DNA of 5,369 nt from PXAP01 sp046483315. GTDB lineage: Bacteria > Bacteroidota > Bacteroidia > Bacteroidales > PUMT01. The position numbers and the translations under genes were made by a program. This document shows, in pieces, positions 1-5,369 of the stretch (within the stretch, counting starts at the first letter, position 1; every line of letters starts with the position of its first letter). Location of the stretch: assembly GCA_046483315.1 (NCBI GenBank), contig JAWODJ010000024.1, forward strand, positions 1-5,369, read 5' to 3'. The notes under the pieces were generated by a model, which worked only from the letters and a program-made list of their open reading frames with translations, made no database searches and was not told the origin of the DNA.

Positions 1-321
1 GGGAGCGCCGTTGAGTCACAGGTAAGCACGAAGCTTGCCGATGGTATGGCCTGTCGAGTCCCTGAACCTGACGCACTTGAAATTATCTGGCGGGGCGTTG
101 ATCGCATAATCACAGTTACAGATGAGGAGGTTGCAGTAGCGATGCGAGTACTTTTCGAGTTTACGCACAATGTTTGCGAAGGAGCGGGTGCTGCCGCAAC
201 TGCCGCCGCAATTCAGGAAAGGTCAAAAATAGCAGGTCGGAAAATTGCAGTGGTAATTTCTGGCGGAAATGTGGACCGCGATGTTTTTGCCGGGGTTCTC
301 AATGGACAACTTGTCTTCTAA
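1..321 (+). CDS. PLP-dependent threonine/serine dehydratase, C-terminal part (5' end outside window)
   Basis: The first frame is open from base 1 and ends at TAA 319-321, giving 106 residues with no start of their own, so the gene enters from the left. Visible family features are an ADGMA segment (residues 14-18), an EGAGAAA segment in the second half and an SGGNVD motif about 15 residues before the C-terminus. In fold-type II PLP enzymes (threonine dehydratase, serine racemase) the serine of SGGN contacts the cofactor ring, and the ADG and EGAGA segments lie near the cation site. Such enzymes deaminate threonine to 2-oxobutanoate, or serine to pyruvate, in the cytoplasm. The protein stops soon after SGGNVD, so there is no ACT-like regulatory domain. 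That favours the short catabolic (TdcB-like) or serine racemase-like form over biosynthetic IlvA. The catalytic lysine lies outside the window, so exact substrate and activity cannot be judged. An internal ATG at 46 is inside the conserved domain and is not the start. Confidence 0.88.
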   Translation, partial: GSAVESQVSTKLADGMACRVPEPDALEIIWRGVDRIITVTDEEVAVAMRVLFEFTHNVCEGAGAAATAAAIQERSKIAGRKIAVVISGGNVDRDVFAGVLNGQLVF

Positions 322-326
322 CAACA

Positions 327-352
327 GCTTCAACTCTGATCGGCTTTGAAGC
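327..352. terminator. Weak hairpin between convergent genes
   Basis: A perfect 7-bp inverted repeat, GCTTCAA (327-333) and TTGAAGC (346-352), encloses a 12-base loop. It begins 5 bases after the dehydratase stop and lies before the DUF1330 stop, read from the other strand. The position fits a transcription end between convergent genes. There is no T-run after the stem on either strand, so it is not a classical intrinsic terminator. The terminator role is inferred from position only. Confidence 0.25.
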
Positions 353-377
353 ACTAGCGGAAAAGCCGGTCGGATTG

Positions 378-665
378 CTAAATACCTTCAACAATAATCA
401 TTTTTGTCTCTGCCGACCTTTGCCTTATTGCCCGGGCTTTTGAATAAGATTCAGAATTCCACCATTCCCTGGCCCGTTCCACAGACGGAAACTCTACTAC
501 AACAATCCTTTCGGGATTCCAGTCACCTTCCAGACTAAAAACTTCTCCGCCACGCACCCGGAATTTTCCATTAAAGGCTGCGATAGAGCCAGGAGTTAGT
601 TTTCTGTATTCTTCATAAATTGCCGGATCCGTTACGGAAACTTCAACTATCACATATGCTGCCAT
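378..665 (-). CDS. DUF1330 family protein
   Basis: This is a complete 95-residue protein, ATG at 665-663 and stop TAG at 380-378. It shows the family pattern: an N-terminal strand (AAYVIVEVSVTDP), the YEEYRKLTPGSIAAFNG helix region at 17-33, the RVRGGE turn at about 36-41, the strand ERIVVVEFPS and a WW-x-S-x-x-Y segment near residues 68-74. DUF1330 proteins adopt a dimeric ferredoxin-like alpha/beta-barrel fold related to ABM/EthD domains and usually consist of this single domain of about 95 residues, so this copy is full length. Their biochemical role is largely unassigned, although the fold is shared with small monooxygenases. There is no signal peptide, so it is probably cytoplasmic. The upstream sequence is A-rich (aataaaaag) without a Shine-Dalgarno motif. 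It starts 11 bp after the stop of the secreted-protein gene on the same strand, so the two are likely co-transcribed. Confidence 0.9.
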   Translation of the reverse strand: MAAYVIVEVSVTDPAIYEEYRKLTPGSIAAFNGKFRVRGGEVFSLEGDWNPERIVVVEFPSVERAREWWNSESYSKARAIRQRSAETKMIIVEGI

Positions 666-676
666 CTTTTTATTGA

Positions 677-1390
677 TTAGTTACCAATTATCTGCAAGCG
701 GATTTCAATCGGATATGCAGCGGAAGCAAGCTCGTCAAGACATTCAATCCAGATGTCGACGGCATCGGCACTTGTTGCCTTCCCGATCCCTTTCTGCATA
801 TTTTCAGAAGCTTTCCTCATCAGTTCGGTACCCTCCTCTGTTTTGCCCTGCATCATCAGTTCTTTGGCTCTTTCCATAACTTCTTCAATGGAATCAGTTT
901 CTCCTAATCCTGCTTTATGACGGTATTTTTGATAAATTAATTCATCCCTGGTTGCAATCTCTCCATTTTCATCTTTAACTTGTACATAATAGCATTTTGA
1001 AAGATGATCGTATTTATCGTGAATCTCATCGTACCGGTCCTGGGACAGAACACCACTATATATAAGCTTACCAAGTTCTGAAAATACACTGTTAGTTGCC
1101 CTGGATCTACCTCTGTGCCGGGTAATAAAAACAGCATCAGGATCGGGCATCCTTGGAACATAAACAAAGGAGCAGCTTAAACCGGGCCCGCGCGTATCTT
1201 CCCGGGGGTTCCTGCCAATTTCTTTTTGATAATAATCCTTTACTTCTTCATAGCTGTCCCTGGTCAGGTAAGTATATTCCCCTTCAAGGTATTGTTTTGC
1301 TGCCCCGGGATAGACAGAAGGTTCCTGACAATCTGATTTAGACAGGGACAAAAAATTAAATACAATCAGGGTCAATATTATAATTCTCAT
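677..1390 (-). CDS. Secreted protein of unknown function
   Basis: The protein has 237 residues, ATG at 1390-1388 and stop TAA at 679-677. The frame extends upstream to 1498, but I place the start at 1390 because a good export signal begins exactly there: MR, a hydrophobic core IIILTLIVFNFLSL (3-16), then a polar region SKSDCQ. C21 lacks a proper lipobox (KSD before it), so cleavage by signal peptidase I and a periplasmic location are more likely than lipidation. The start of the mature protein, SVYPGAAKQYL (25-35) followed by YLTRDSYEEVKDYYQKEIG (41-59), resembles a motif seen in small secreted proteins (a YPGA segment, then strand and helix of the type TSDSFEKVVxFY). That likeness is from memory and weak. 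Residues 167-202 form a charged helical stretch that may be a coiled coil or helical hairpin. Cysteines at 21, 73, 133 and 217 could form disulfides. No catalytic motif is recognised. It is the first gene of a probable pair with the DUF1330 gene. Confidence 0.8.
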   Translation of the reverse strand: MRIIILTLIVFNFLSLSKSDCQEPSVYPGAAKQYLEGEYTYLTRDSYEEVKDYYQKEIGRNPREDTRGPGLSCSFVYVPRMPDPDAVFITRHRGRSRATNSVFSELGKLIYSGVLSQDRYDEIHDKYDHLSKCYYVQVKDENGEIATRDELIYQKYRHKAGLGETDSIEEVMERAKELMMQGKTEEGTELMRKASENMQKGIGKATSADAVDIWIECLDELASAAYPIEIRLQIIGN

Positions 1391-1943
1391 AGCGGTTAAT
1401 TTTAATTGATAATTCTGTTTATGGCCTACAAGATATAAAAATAAATGATCGGTTGATTTGTTGAGAACAATTTCCTGTAAAAACACCCACCTGTACAATG
1501 ACCATGTTTTGGAAATGATACCGGTATCACTTTGAAAATGATATGGATCAGTGGCAAATAATCTCTGTTCTCTTCACCAAATGTGTGCCTGTATTCAGAG
1601 GACTAATAGTACCTGCCGCTGATCCGCAGCTAAGTAATTTCTTTTTATTCAGACATAATCAGCAGGATACACTGCATGATGCATTAAATCTTAGAGATGT
1701 TTTATTAATTTTGTACAACAGAACATGCGTTTAGTGAATTACATAGATCAGATCAATAAGCCTTTATCTTCTTCAGAATATTAATAAGGCCGGGAAGCTG
1801 GTTTATGAATCATGGAAATAATGTCTGGCTCGAGGATATCAAAAACAGTAGAATAGATTCATCAATTTCTTCCAGAACTTAATAGCTGCCAGGACTTTGA
1901 GAAAGATCTCAAAACGCGGAAGGTAATTGAAACTCAAATAGAC
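1391..1943. other. Gene-poor intergenic region, 553 bp
   Basis: This lies between divergent genes: the secreted protein on the minus strand and dmeF on the plus strand. It is A/T-rich and holds the upstream regions of both. The only clear element is the palindrome at 1516-1529. A 63-codon open frame at 1543-1734 (+) resembles no family I know and has no ribosome binding site, so I do not call it a gene. The frame of dmeF stays open back to the TAG at 1854-1856 but has no ATG, GTG or TTG before 1944. I found no match to the Bacteroidota promoter pattern TAnnTTTG on either strand here. The promoters remain unidentified. Confidence 0.6.
1516..1529. promoter_or_regulatory. Candidate operator: perfect 14-bp palindrome with CCGG centre
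   Basis: TGATACCGGTATCA is a perfect inverted repeat. The flanking bases (A at 1515, C at 1530) break the symmetry, so it is exactly 14 bp. Even-length palindromes centred on CCGG or CG with TGnnA-type half-sites are typical of LacI-family repressors of sugar acid and sugar metabolism, such as the gluconate repressor sites. It lies 126 bp upstream of the secreted-protein start and 415 bp upstream of dmeF. No sugar gene or LacI regulator is present in the window. The palindrome is directly visible. The regulator family is inferred. Confidence 0.4.
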
Positions 1944-2951
1944 ATGCATAAAGACAACCTTCAACAGTGGCAGCACAGTCATGCTTTCGGCCAGGACCGA
2001 AAAACGCCTGGTGAGACTCGTACAATCATCGTCATAGCCATTACGGCTACAATGATGGTTGTCGAAATATCCTCTGGTATCATTTTCGGCTCAATGGCCT
2101 TGCTGGCAGATGGCCTGCACATGGCTTCGCATGCAGTAGCGCTGGCAATCAACGTTTTTGCCTATGTTTATGCCCGCCGCCACGCCCACGATGAAAAATT
2201 TAGCTTCGGTACAGGCAAGGTCAACGCGTTGGGAGGTTTTACGGGCGCGGTATTGCTGGCCGTTTTTGCTCTTATGATGGCGTGGGAAAGCATTAACCGA
2301 ATCCTTGACCCTGTCGAGATTGCATTCGATCAGGCTATCTTAGTCGCTGTAATCGGTTTGGTCGTCAACGGAGCTTCAGTACTCATCCTCGGGTATCGTC
2401 ATAACCATAATCATGGACACGATGGTCAGTATCATCCCAAACATGACGGTCACAAGTATACCAATTACGAACCCGGTGATCAGCAGCACAAACATGACCA
2501 TAACCTTCGGTCTGCATATCTTCACGTCCTGGCTGACACACTCACGTCGCTTCTTGCGATATTTGCCTTGCTTGCCGGCAAATATATTGGTGTTATCTGG
2601 ATGGATCCGGCCATGGGAATAGTCGGGGCCATTCTGGTATCAAAATGGTCGTTAGGACTGTTACATGCAACTAGTGCCGTGCTACTCGACAGACAAGGAC
2701 CCGAATACATCCAAACTCAAATCAGACAGTCGATCGAGGATGATAATAACCGGGTTGCCGATCTACACCTTTGGTCGATTAGTCCGAATATGTATGGTGT
2801 GATTATTTCAGTGGTCACTGACGATCCGAAGGGGCCAGAGCATTACAAAGAAATGATACCATCGAACCCTGGTCTGGCGCACGTTACTGTCGAGGTAAAC
2901 GAATGCGCCAAAGAACATATGAAACCCGACACCTTAACGAACACCAGATAA
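1944..2951 (+). CDS. dmeF: Cation diffusion facilitator, DmeF-type Co/Ni (divalent metal) exporter
   Basis: The 335-residue inner-membrane protein exports divalent cations in exchange for protons. The N-terminal WQHSHAF (9-15) is characteristic of DmeF. Six membrane helices are expected, at about 27-48, 50-76, 95-117, 130-150, 190-212 and 216-240. The transport site is seen as H59-M-A-S-H63 in helix 2 and H194-V-L-A-D198 in helix 5. Most Zn CDFs have an aspartate where this protein has H63, and the HxxxH form fits the DmeF group. A histidine-rich cytoplasmic loop (153-186, 11 His) sits between helices 4 and 5. The C-terminal domain keeps DLHLWSISPN and VVTDDPKGPEHY. The length is normal for the family. 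ATG 1944 is chosen because it places the conserved W-x-H-x-H segment near the N-terminus. A GGAAGG at 1918-1923 is about 20 bases from the ATG, probably too far to act as a ribosome binding site. No RcnR/CsoR-type regulator gene (DmeR) lies next to it. Family assignment is firm. The Co/Ni preference is inferred from the subfamily. Confidence 0.92.
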   Translation: MHKDNLQQWQHSHAFGQDRKTPGETRTIIVIAITATMMVVEISSGIIFGSMALLADGLHMASHAVALAINVFAYVYARRHAHDEKFSFGTGKVNALGGFTGAVLLAVFALMMAWESINRILDPVEIAFDQAILVAVIGLVVNGASVLILGYRHNHNHGHDGQYHPKHDGHKYTNYEPGDQQHKHDHNLRSAYLHVLADTLTSLLAIFALLAGKYIGVIWMDPAMGIVGAILVSKWSLGLLHATSAVLLDRQGPEYIQTQIRQSIEDDNNRVADLHLWSISPNMYGVIISVVTDDPKGPEHYKEMIPSNPGLAHVTVEVNECAKEHMKPDTLTNTR

Positions 2952-3177
2952 CAGCAGCATGCAGCCGACCAACTACAAGCATCATAAGAAAGGATATTTT
3001 CTGTGTGTCGTGCCAGTTGGACAGCAATGTAAGCGCACAGCAACTGAACCACCACAAAAATTGCTGCATTTGGGCAGTGGTGAAAACCGGATGGCACTAT
3101 TGCCTGGGGTAAAAATTAAGAGTGGAAAGGGTGTCGGTTAGTTTTATCGTTCGATTTAAATTAAAATCTTAACATTT
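2952..3177. other. Intergenic region between dmeF and methyltransferase, 226 bp
   Basis: No gene is supported here. Short open frames across it are out of frame with dmeF, cysteine-rich and unlike any family I know. The region contains several inverted repeats that cannot all pair at once: CAGTTG 3014-3019 with CAACTG 3041-3046, CAGCAAT 3022-3028 with ATTGCTG 3060-3066, and GTGCC 3010-3014 with GGCAC 3093-3097. None is followed directly by a long T-run. The last 40 bases before the methyltransferase are very A/T-rich, as expected of a promoter or leader, but no promoter consensus is evident. Confidence 0.5.
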
Positions 3178-4014
3178 ATGAATGAACTCAGTCCACGCTT
3201 CTGGAAGATATTCTTCGAGGTTTATGAGAATCTGCCACGTCAGGGTCCGGGAAACCGGACCTGCACTGCCGAAGCCCTTGATCTTTGCAGTGAGTTGCGA
3301 GAATCCCCGTCGATACTTGACCTGGGATGTGGTGTCGGAGCACAATCCTTCCATCTCGCAGAATTAACGACAGGCTCGATAGAGGCTGTTGATAACCATG
3401 CCCCATTTGTTGAATTTCTTCAGGCCGCTGCCGCAGGGCGGGAATTATCCCACCGGATACATGCGCGGGTTGGGGACATGGCGAACCTGGAATACCAGCC
3501 GGGTAGCTTCGATCTCATCTGGTCCGAAGGTGCGCTTTACAGTATCGGCCTCCGGAACTCCCTTCGTATCTGTCATAGGTTATTGCGCCCTGGTGGCTAC
3601 CTTTCGTTTACCGACGCGATCTGGCGCAAGGAGAACCCGCCTACTGCAGTAAAGGCTGGTTTCGACTTTGACTATCCGGACATGGGGTCACTGGGTGATG
3701 ATCTGGCAGCGATAAAAAATTGTGGATTCGAGCTCACCGGACATTTTACCTTGCCTGATGAAGCGTGGTGGGACGATTTCTACACACCCATGGAGGATCG
3801 TATCGGGGAGTTACGGGATAAATATGACAACGATGCAGAAGCCTCGGCCATACTCGATCAACTTGCAGCGGAGCCTGATATGCACCGTCGCTATTCAGAT
3901 TTCTATGCCTATGAGTTTTTCGTGGCACGCCGCCCTCTTTCACGGTTGCACCCTGTGATGATGGGGGTGAATGAACAAGACACTCCGGCAGACGCGGACA
4001 AGCCGCGCCGCTGA
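3178..4014 (+). CDS. Class I SAM-dependent methyltransferase
   Basis: This is a 278-residue cytoplasmic protein. Motif I is ILDLGCGVGAQS (46-57), the glycine-rich SAM loop. The acidic residue after strand 2 is D72 in IEAVDNH, the usual contact for the ribose hydroxyls. Motif II/III is RVGDMANL (97-104), where D100 would sit by the adenine. FDLIWSEGALYSIG (111-124) is motif IV. RLLRPGGYLSFTD (134-146) is the post-II/motif V strand typical of small-molecule methyltransferases of the Methyltransf_11/25 type. The C-terminal half has an aromatic, acidic stretch (AWWDDFYTPMEDRI) and a helix with YSDFYAYEFFVARR that could form a substrate lid. The last 25 or so residues (LHPVMMGVNEQDTP...) look like an unstructured tail. 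The acceptor cannot be deduced from the sequence. The start at 3178 is preceded by A/T-rich sequence without a Shine-Dalgarno motif. The gene stands 226 bp after dmeF and 100 bp before the next gene, so it is probably transcribed on its own. Confidence 0.9.
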   Translation: MNELSPRFWKIFFEVYENLPRQGPGNRTCTAEALDLCSELRESPSILDLGCGVGAQSFHLAELTTGSIEAVDNHAPFVEFLQAAAAGRELSHRIHARVGDMANLEYQPGSFDLIWSEGALYSIGLRNSLRICHRLLRPGGYLSFTDAIWRKENPPTAVKAGFDFDYPDMGSLGDDLAAIKNCGFELTGHFTLPDEAWWDDFYTPMEDRIGELRDKYDNDAEASAILDQLAAEPDMHRRYSDFYAYEFFVARRPLSRLHPVMMGVNEQDTPADADKPRR

Positions 4015-4114
4015 CAGAGGAAAAATATCGGAAGTTGCAGAAATCAGGTAAATTCGATTCAAAAACATAGAGCTTAGTGAAAACACCTTGTTAATATCAA
4101 AATAATTGATCGAT

Positions 4115-4336
4115 ATGAAACTAATAGAAATTTTCGATGGGACCCCGTTTCAAGCCCAGATGGTTAAAAACCTTTTAGAAAATGAGGGTGTTGAATCATT
4201 TTTAAAAGATGAGATAATTGCCAGAAGTCCAATCTTTAGACCGGAGGGTGGGGTGAGAGTAATGATATCAGGATCTGACTATGAAAAAGCGAAGTTGGTT
4301 GTTGATGAATATGAAAAATCTCAACTAAATGAATGA
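4115..4336 (+). CDS. DUF2007 (putative signal-transducing) small protein
   Basis: This 73-residue protein starts at ATG 4115. A TTG at 4106 would add three residues but is less likely, because members of this family usually begin directly with the MKLIEIF-like strand. The fold pattern is a strand (MKLIEIFDGTP), a helix (FQAQMVKNLLENEGV, 12-26), a strand with the conserved FLKDE (29-33), a loop, a strand (GGVRVMISGSD, 45-55) and a final helix (YEKAKLVVDEYEKSQ, 56-70). This matches DUF2007, small ferredoxin-like/GlnB-like domains annotated as putative prokaryotic signal-transducing proteins with no established ligand. The length fits a stand-alone domain. There is no signal peptide or membrane segment. 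The membrane-protein gene follows after 42 bp on the same strand, so co-transcription is possible. Confidence 0.87.
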   Translation: MKLIEIFDGTPFQAQMVKNLLENEGVESFLKDEIIARSPIFRPEGGVRVMISGSDYEKAKLVVDEYEKSQLNE

Positions 4337-4378
4337 CAACCGGCATATTCTGAAGAGTTAATTACTTTAATAACACTT

Positions 4379-4789
4379 ATGAACTGGAAATTTTTTATCT
4401 CATGGGTCCCGGGCATTCCGATCGCTATCGCCAATGGAATTCTTCGTGAATACTGGTTCAGGCAATTCCTGCCTGAGCTGCCCTCTCATCAGCTTTCTGT
4501 CGCAAGCTTTATAATGCTCTTTGGAATATACGTCTGGTTCATTCTCAGATGGCTGAAGCTAAACTCAACAAAGGAAGCCCTGCGACTTGGCCTGACATGG
4601 TTTGTCCTGACTGTCGCCTTTGAATTCCTGTTCGGGCATTTCGTGATGGGCCATCCCTGGGCAACCCTGTTAAGAGATTATAACCTTCTCGCCGGTCGTT
4701 TATGGATTCTTGTGCTCATATGGATCGGTACAGCTCCAGTAATTCTCTTCAGAATTCGGCGAAGGAGATCCCTTTCGGGGAACCAGTAA
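4379..4789 (+). CDS. Four-helix integral membrane protein of unknown function
   Basis: This 136-residue protein begins at ATG 4379 after an A/T-rich leader. Predicted membrane segments are at about 5-24, 40-59, 69-89 and 107-125, followed by a basic C-terminal RIRRRRS that by the positive-inside rule would be cytoplasmic. It resembles a small bacterial membrane protein family I recognise by pattern but cannot name. The conserved-looking features are N19 and R23-E24 at the end of helix 1, H37-Q38-L39-S40 at the start of helix 2, FEFLFGHFVMGHPW (81-94) at the end of helix 3 and LLRDYNLLAGRLW (97-109) before helix 4. Charged or polar residues inside or at the edges of membrane helices (E82, H87, R107) suggest a functional site rather than a simple anchor, but no substrate or partner is known. 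It lies 42 bp after the DUF2007 gene. Confidence 0.82.
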   Translation: MNWKFFISWVPGIPIAIANGILREYWFRQFLPELPSHQLSVASFIMLFGIYVWFILRWLKLNSTKEALRLGLTWFVLTVAFEFLFGHFVMGHPWATLLRDYNLLAGRLWILVLIWIGTAPVILFRIRRRRSLSGNQ

Positions 4790-4966
4790 CAGATGGAACC
4801 GGCCGGAAATAGCAGCAGTAGTGCGGTTGCAAGTTTGTTTAACAGGGGCAGCTTTCCGGTGAGCTGAGAGATTAACCGCTGGCAGTCGATTTACACTTTT
4901 CCTGACCTGCTGAGGTGCTGGATTGACCTGGCAATGGGATTGCTGCTGAAAATGACGGGACGATAA
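4790..4966. other. Convergent intergenic region, 177 bp
   Basis: This lies between the stops of the membrane-protein gene (+) and the HEAT-like gene (-). No gene or stem with a T-run is seen. TGACCTG occurs twice (4911-4917, 4924-4930), and CCGGAAA 4803-4809 is complementary to TTTCCGG 4853-4859 across a 43-base loop. Neither is convincing as a terminator. Confidence 0.45.
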
Positions 4967-5369
4967 TCATTCGCTGAATCCCCTGATCATCCTGTCAATT
5001 GAGTTCTTAATACCCGGAGAAAGGGTTTCGAGATAGTGATCCTCCGTAAGGCAGTTTATTTCATTGAGGAGCGTGGGGTGACTTCCGGCGATCCTGATAA
5101 TGGTATTGAAAGCGTGCCAACGGACAGACGGCCGGCAGTTGATCTTCTCCCATATAGTGATACATAAATCAAACAGGTATCCTTCATCCTCTTCACTGAT
5201 CTCCATCTGCTGCAGGATTTTCAGCAGTTCGCGTTGATGGCCGTCTCTCTTTGATGGGATGACATTTATTATGGTCCTGATGTGGCTGCGGATGCGCGGG
5301 TCGTTTTCCTCCATGCAGCTCCACAACAGCCAGGCTGCCCGCCATGAATATGGCTGTTTGTCTGCAACA
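4967..5369 (-). CDS. HEAT-like alpha-helical repeat protein, C-terminal part (5' end outside window)
   Basis: The minus-strand frame is open from the right edge to stop TGA at 4969-4967, giving 133 residues. A TTG at 5326 could be read as a start, but the frame continues without a stop to the window end, and the upstream residues (ADKQPYSWRAAWLLWSC) are clearly part of the protein. It is therefore truncated by the window. The sequence is helix after helix: WRAAWLLWSCMEEN, DPRIRSHIRTIINVIP, GHQRELLKILQQM, DEGYLFDLCITIWEK, SVRWHAFNTIIRIAGSHPTLLNEI, and TPGIKNS-like LSPGIKNSIDRMIRG at the end. This is the pattern of ARM/HEAT or DNA-alkylation-repair-like superhelices. A family with the same WRAAW...helix pairs...PGI+xR ending is common in Bacteroidota and has no established function. 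HEAT folds mediate protein or nucleic-acid binding, so an adaptor role is possible but unproven. Confidence 0.78.
   Translation of the reverse strand, partial: VADKQPYSWRAAWLLWSCMEENDPRIRSHIRTIINVIPSKRDGHQRELLKILQQMEISEEDEGYLFDLCITIWEKINCRPSVRWHAFNTIIRIAGSHPTLLNEINCLTEDHYLETLSPGIKNSIDRMIRGFSE

Noticed and set aside
1391..1498. 36-residue N-terminal extension of the secreted protein from an ATG at 1498
   Set aside because: The internal ATG at 1390 begins a textbook signal peptide. The extension would bury it behind polar sequence.
1543..1734. 63-codon open frame on the plus strand starting with ATG
   Set aside because: No ribosome binding site, no recognisable family, no typical protein pattern, and it sits in a spacer whose other frames are equally unremarkable.
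1760..1789. Imperfect hairpin GCCTTTAT / ATAAGGC in the spacer upstream of dmeF
   Set aside because: Needs a bulge, is not followed by T residues on the plus strand, and has no gene upstream that it could terminate.
2903..3141. Cysteine-rich open frames overlapping the end of dmeF and the spacer
   Set aside because: They overlap dmeF out of frame, and the CxxC-like spacing is irregular. No family resemblance.
3992..4006. GC-rich hairpin CGCGG...CCGCG at the end of the methyltransferase gene
   Set aside because: Only 5 bp, inside the coding region and not followed by a T-run. Not a supported terminator.
4106..4114. TTG start giving MID before the DUF2007 protein
   Set aside because: The ATG at 4115 matches the usual family start, and the extra residues are not part of the domain.
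4803..4859. Complementary CCGGAAA / TTTCCGG pair
   Set aside because: Seven bases across a 43-base loop without a T-run, which is too weak to call a terminator or regulatory element.
5324..5326. TTG start making the HEAT-like protein complete at 119 residues
   Set aside because: The frame continues without a stop to the window edge, and the upstream residues (SWRAAWLL) belong to the first visible helix, so the gene is truncated by the window.

Overview
The window looks like an ordinary chromosomal stretch from a member of the Bacteroidota. This is an inference from three things. None of the start codons has a GGAGG-type ribosome binding site, and most are preceded by A/T-rich sequence. The C-terminal HEAT-like protein at the right edge and the small DUF2007 protein resemble families common in that phylum. 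Coding density and composition are those of a free-living or environmental bacterium rather than a phage or plasmid. No rRNA, tRNA, CRISPR array, insertion sequence or integrase gene was seen.

Layout from left to right. Positions 1-321 (+) hold the C-terminal end of a PLP-dependent threonine/serine dehydratase that enters from outside the window. Convergent to it is a two-gene minus-strand unit: a secreted protein of unknown function (1390-677), followed 11 bp later by a DUF1330 family protein (665-378). A gene-poor stretch of about 550 bp follows (1391-1943). It carries a perfect 14-bp palindrome, TGATACCGGTATCA, that looks like a LacI-family operator but has no obvious target gene. Then come four plus-strand genes: a DmeF-type cation diffusion facilitator (1944-2951), a class I SAM-dependent methyltransferase (3178-4014), a DUF2007 protein (4115-4336) and a four-helix membrane protein (4379-4789). 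A minus-strand HEAT-like repeat protein (5369-4967) runs off the right edge.

The genes do not form one pathway. The best-supported functions are amino-acid deamination (dehydratase), Co/Ni or related divalent metal export (DmeF) and an unassigned SAM methylation. Two short-spaced pairs may be co-transcribed: secreted protein plus DUF1330, and DUF2007 plus membrane protein. I see no convincing novel multi-gene system. The items most worth a second look are the orphan palindrome, the secreted protein/DUF1330 pair and the DUF2007/membrane protein pair.
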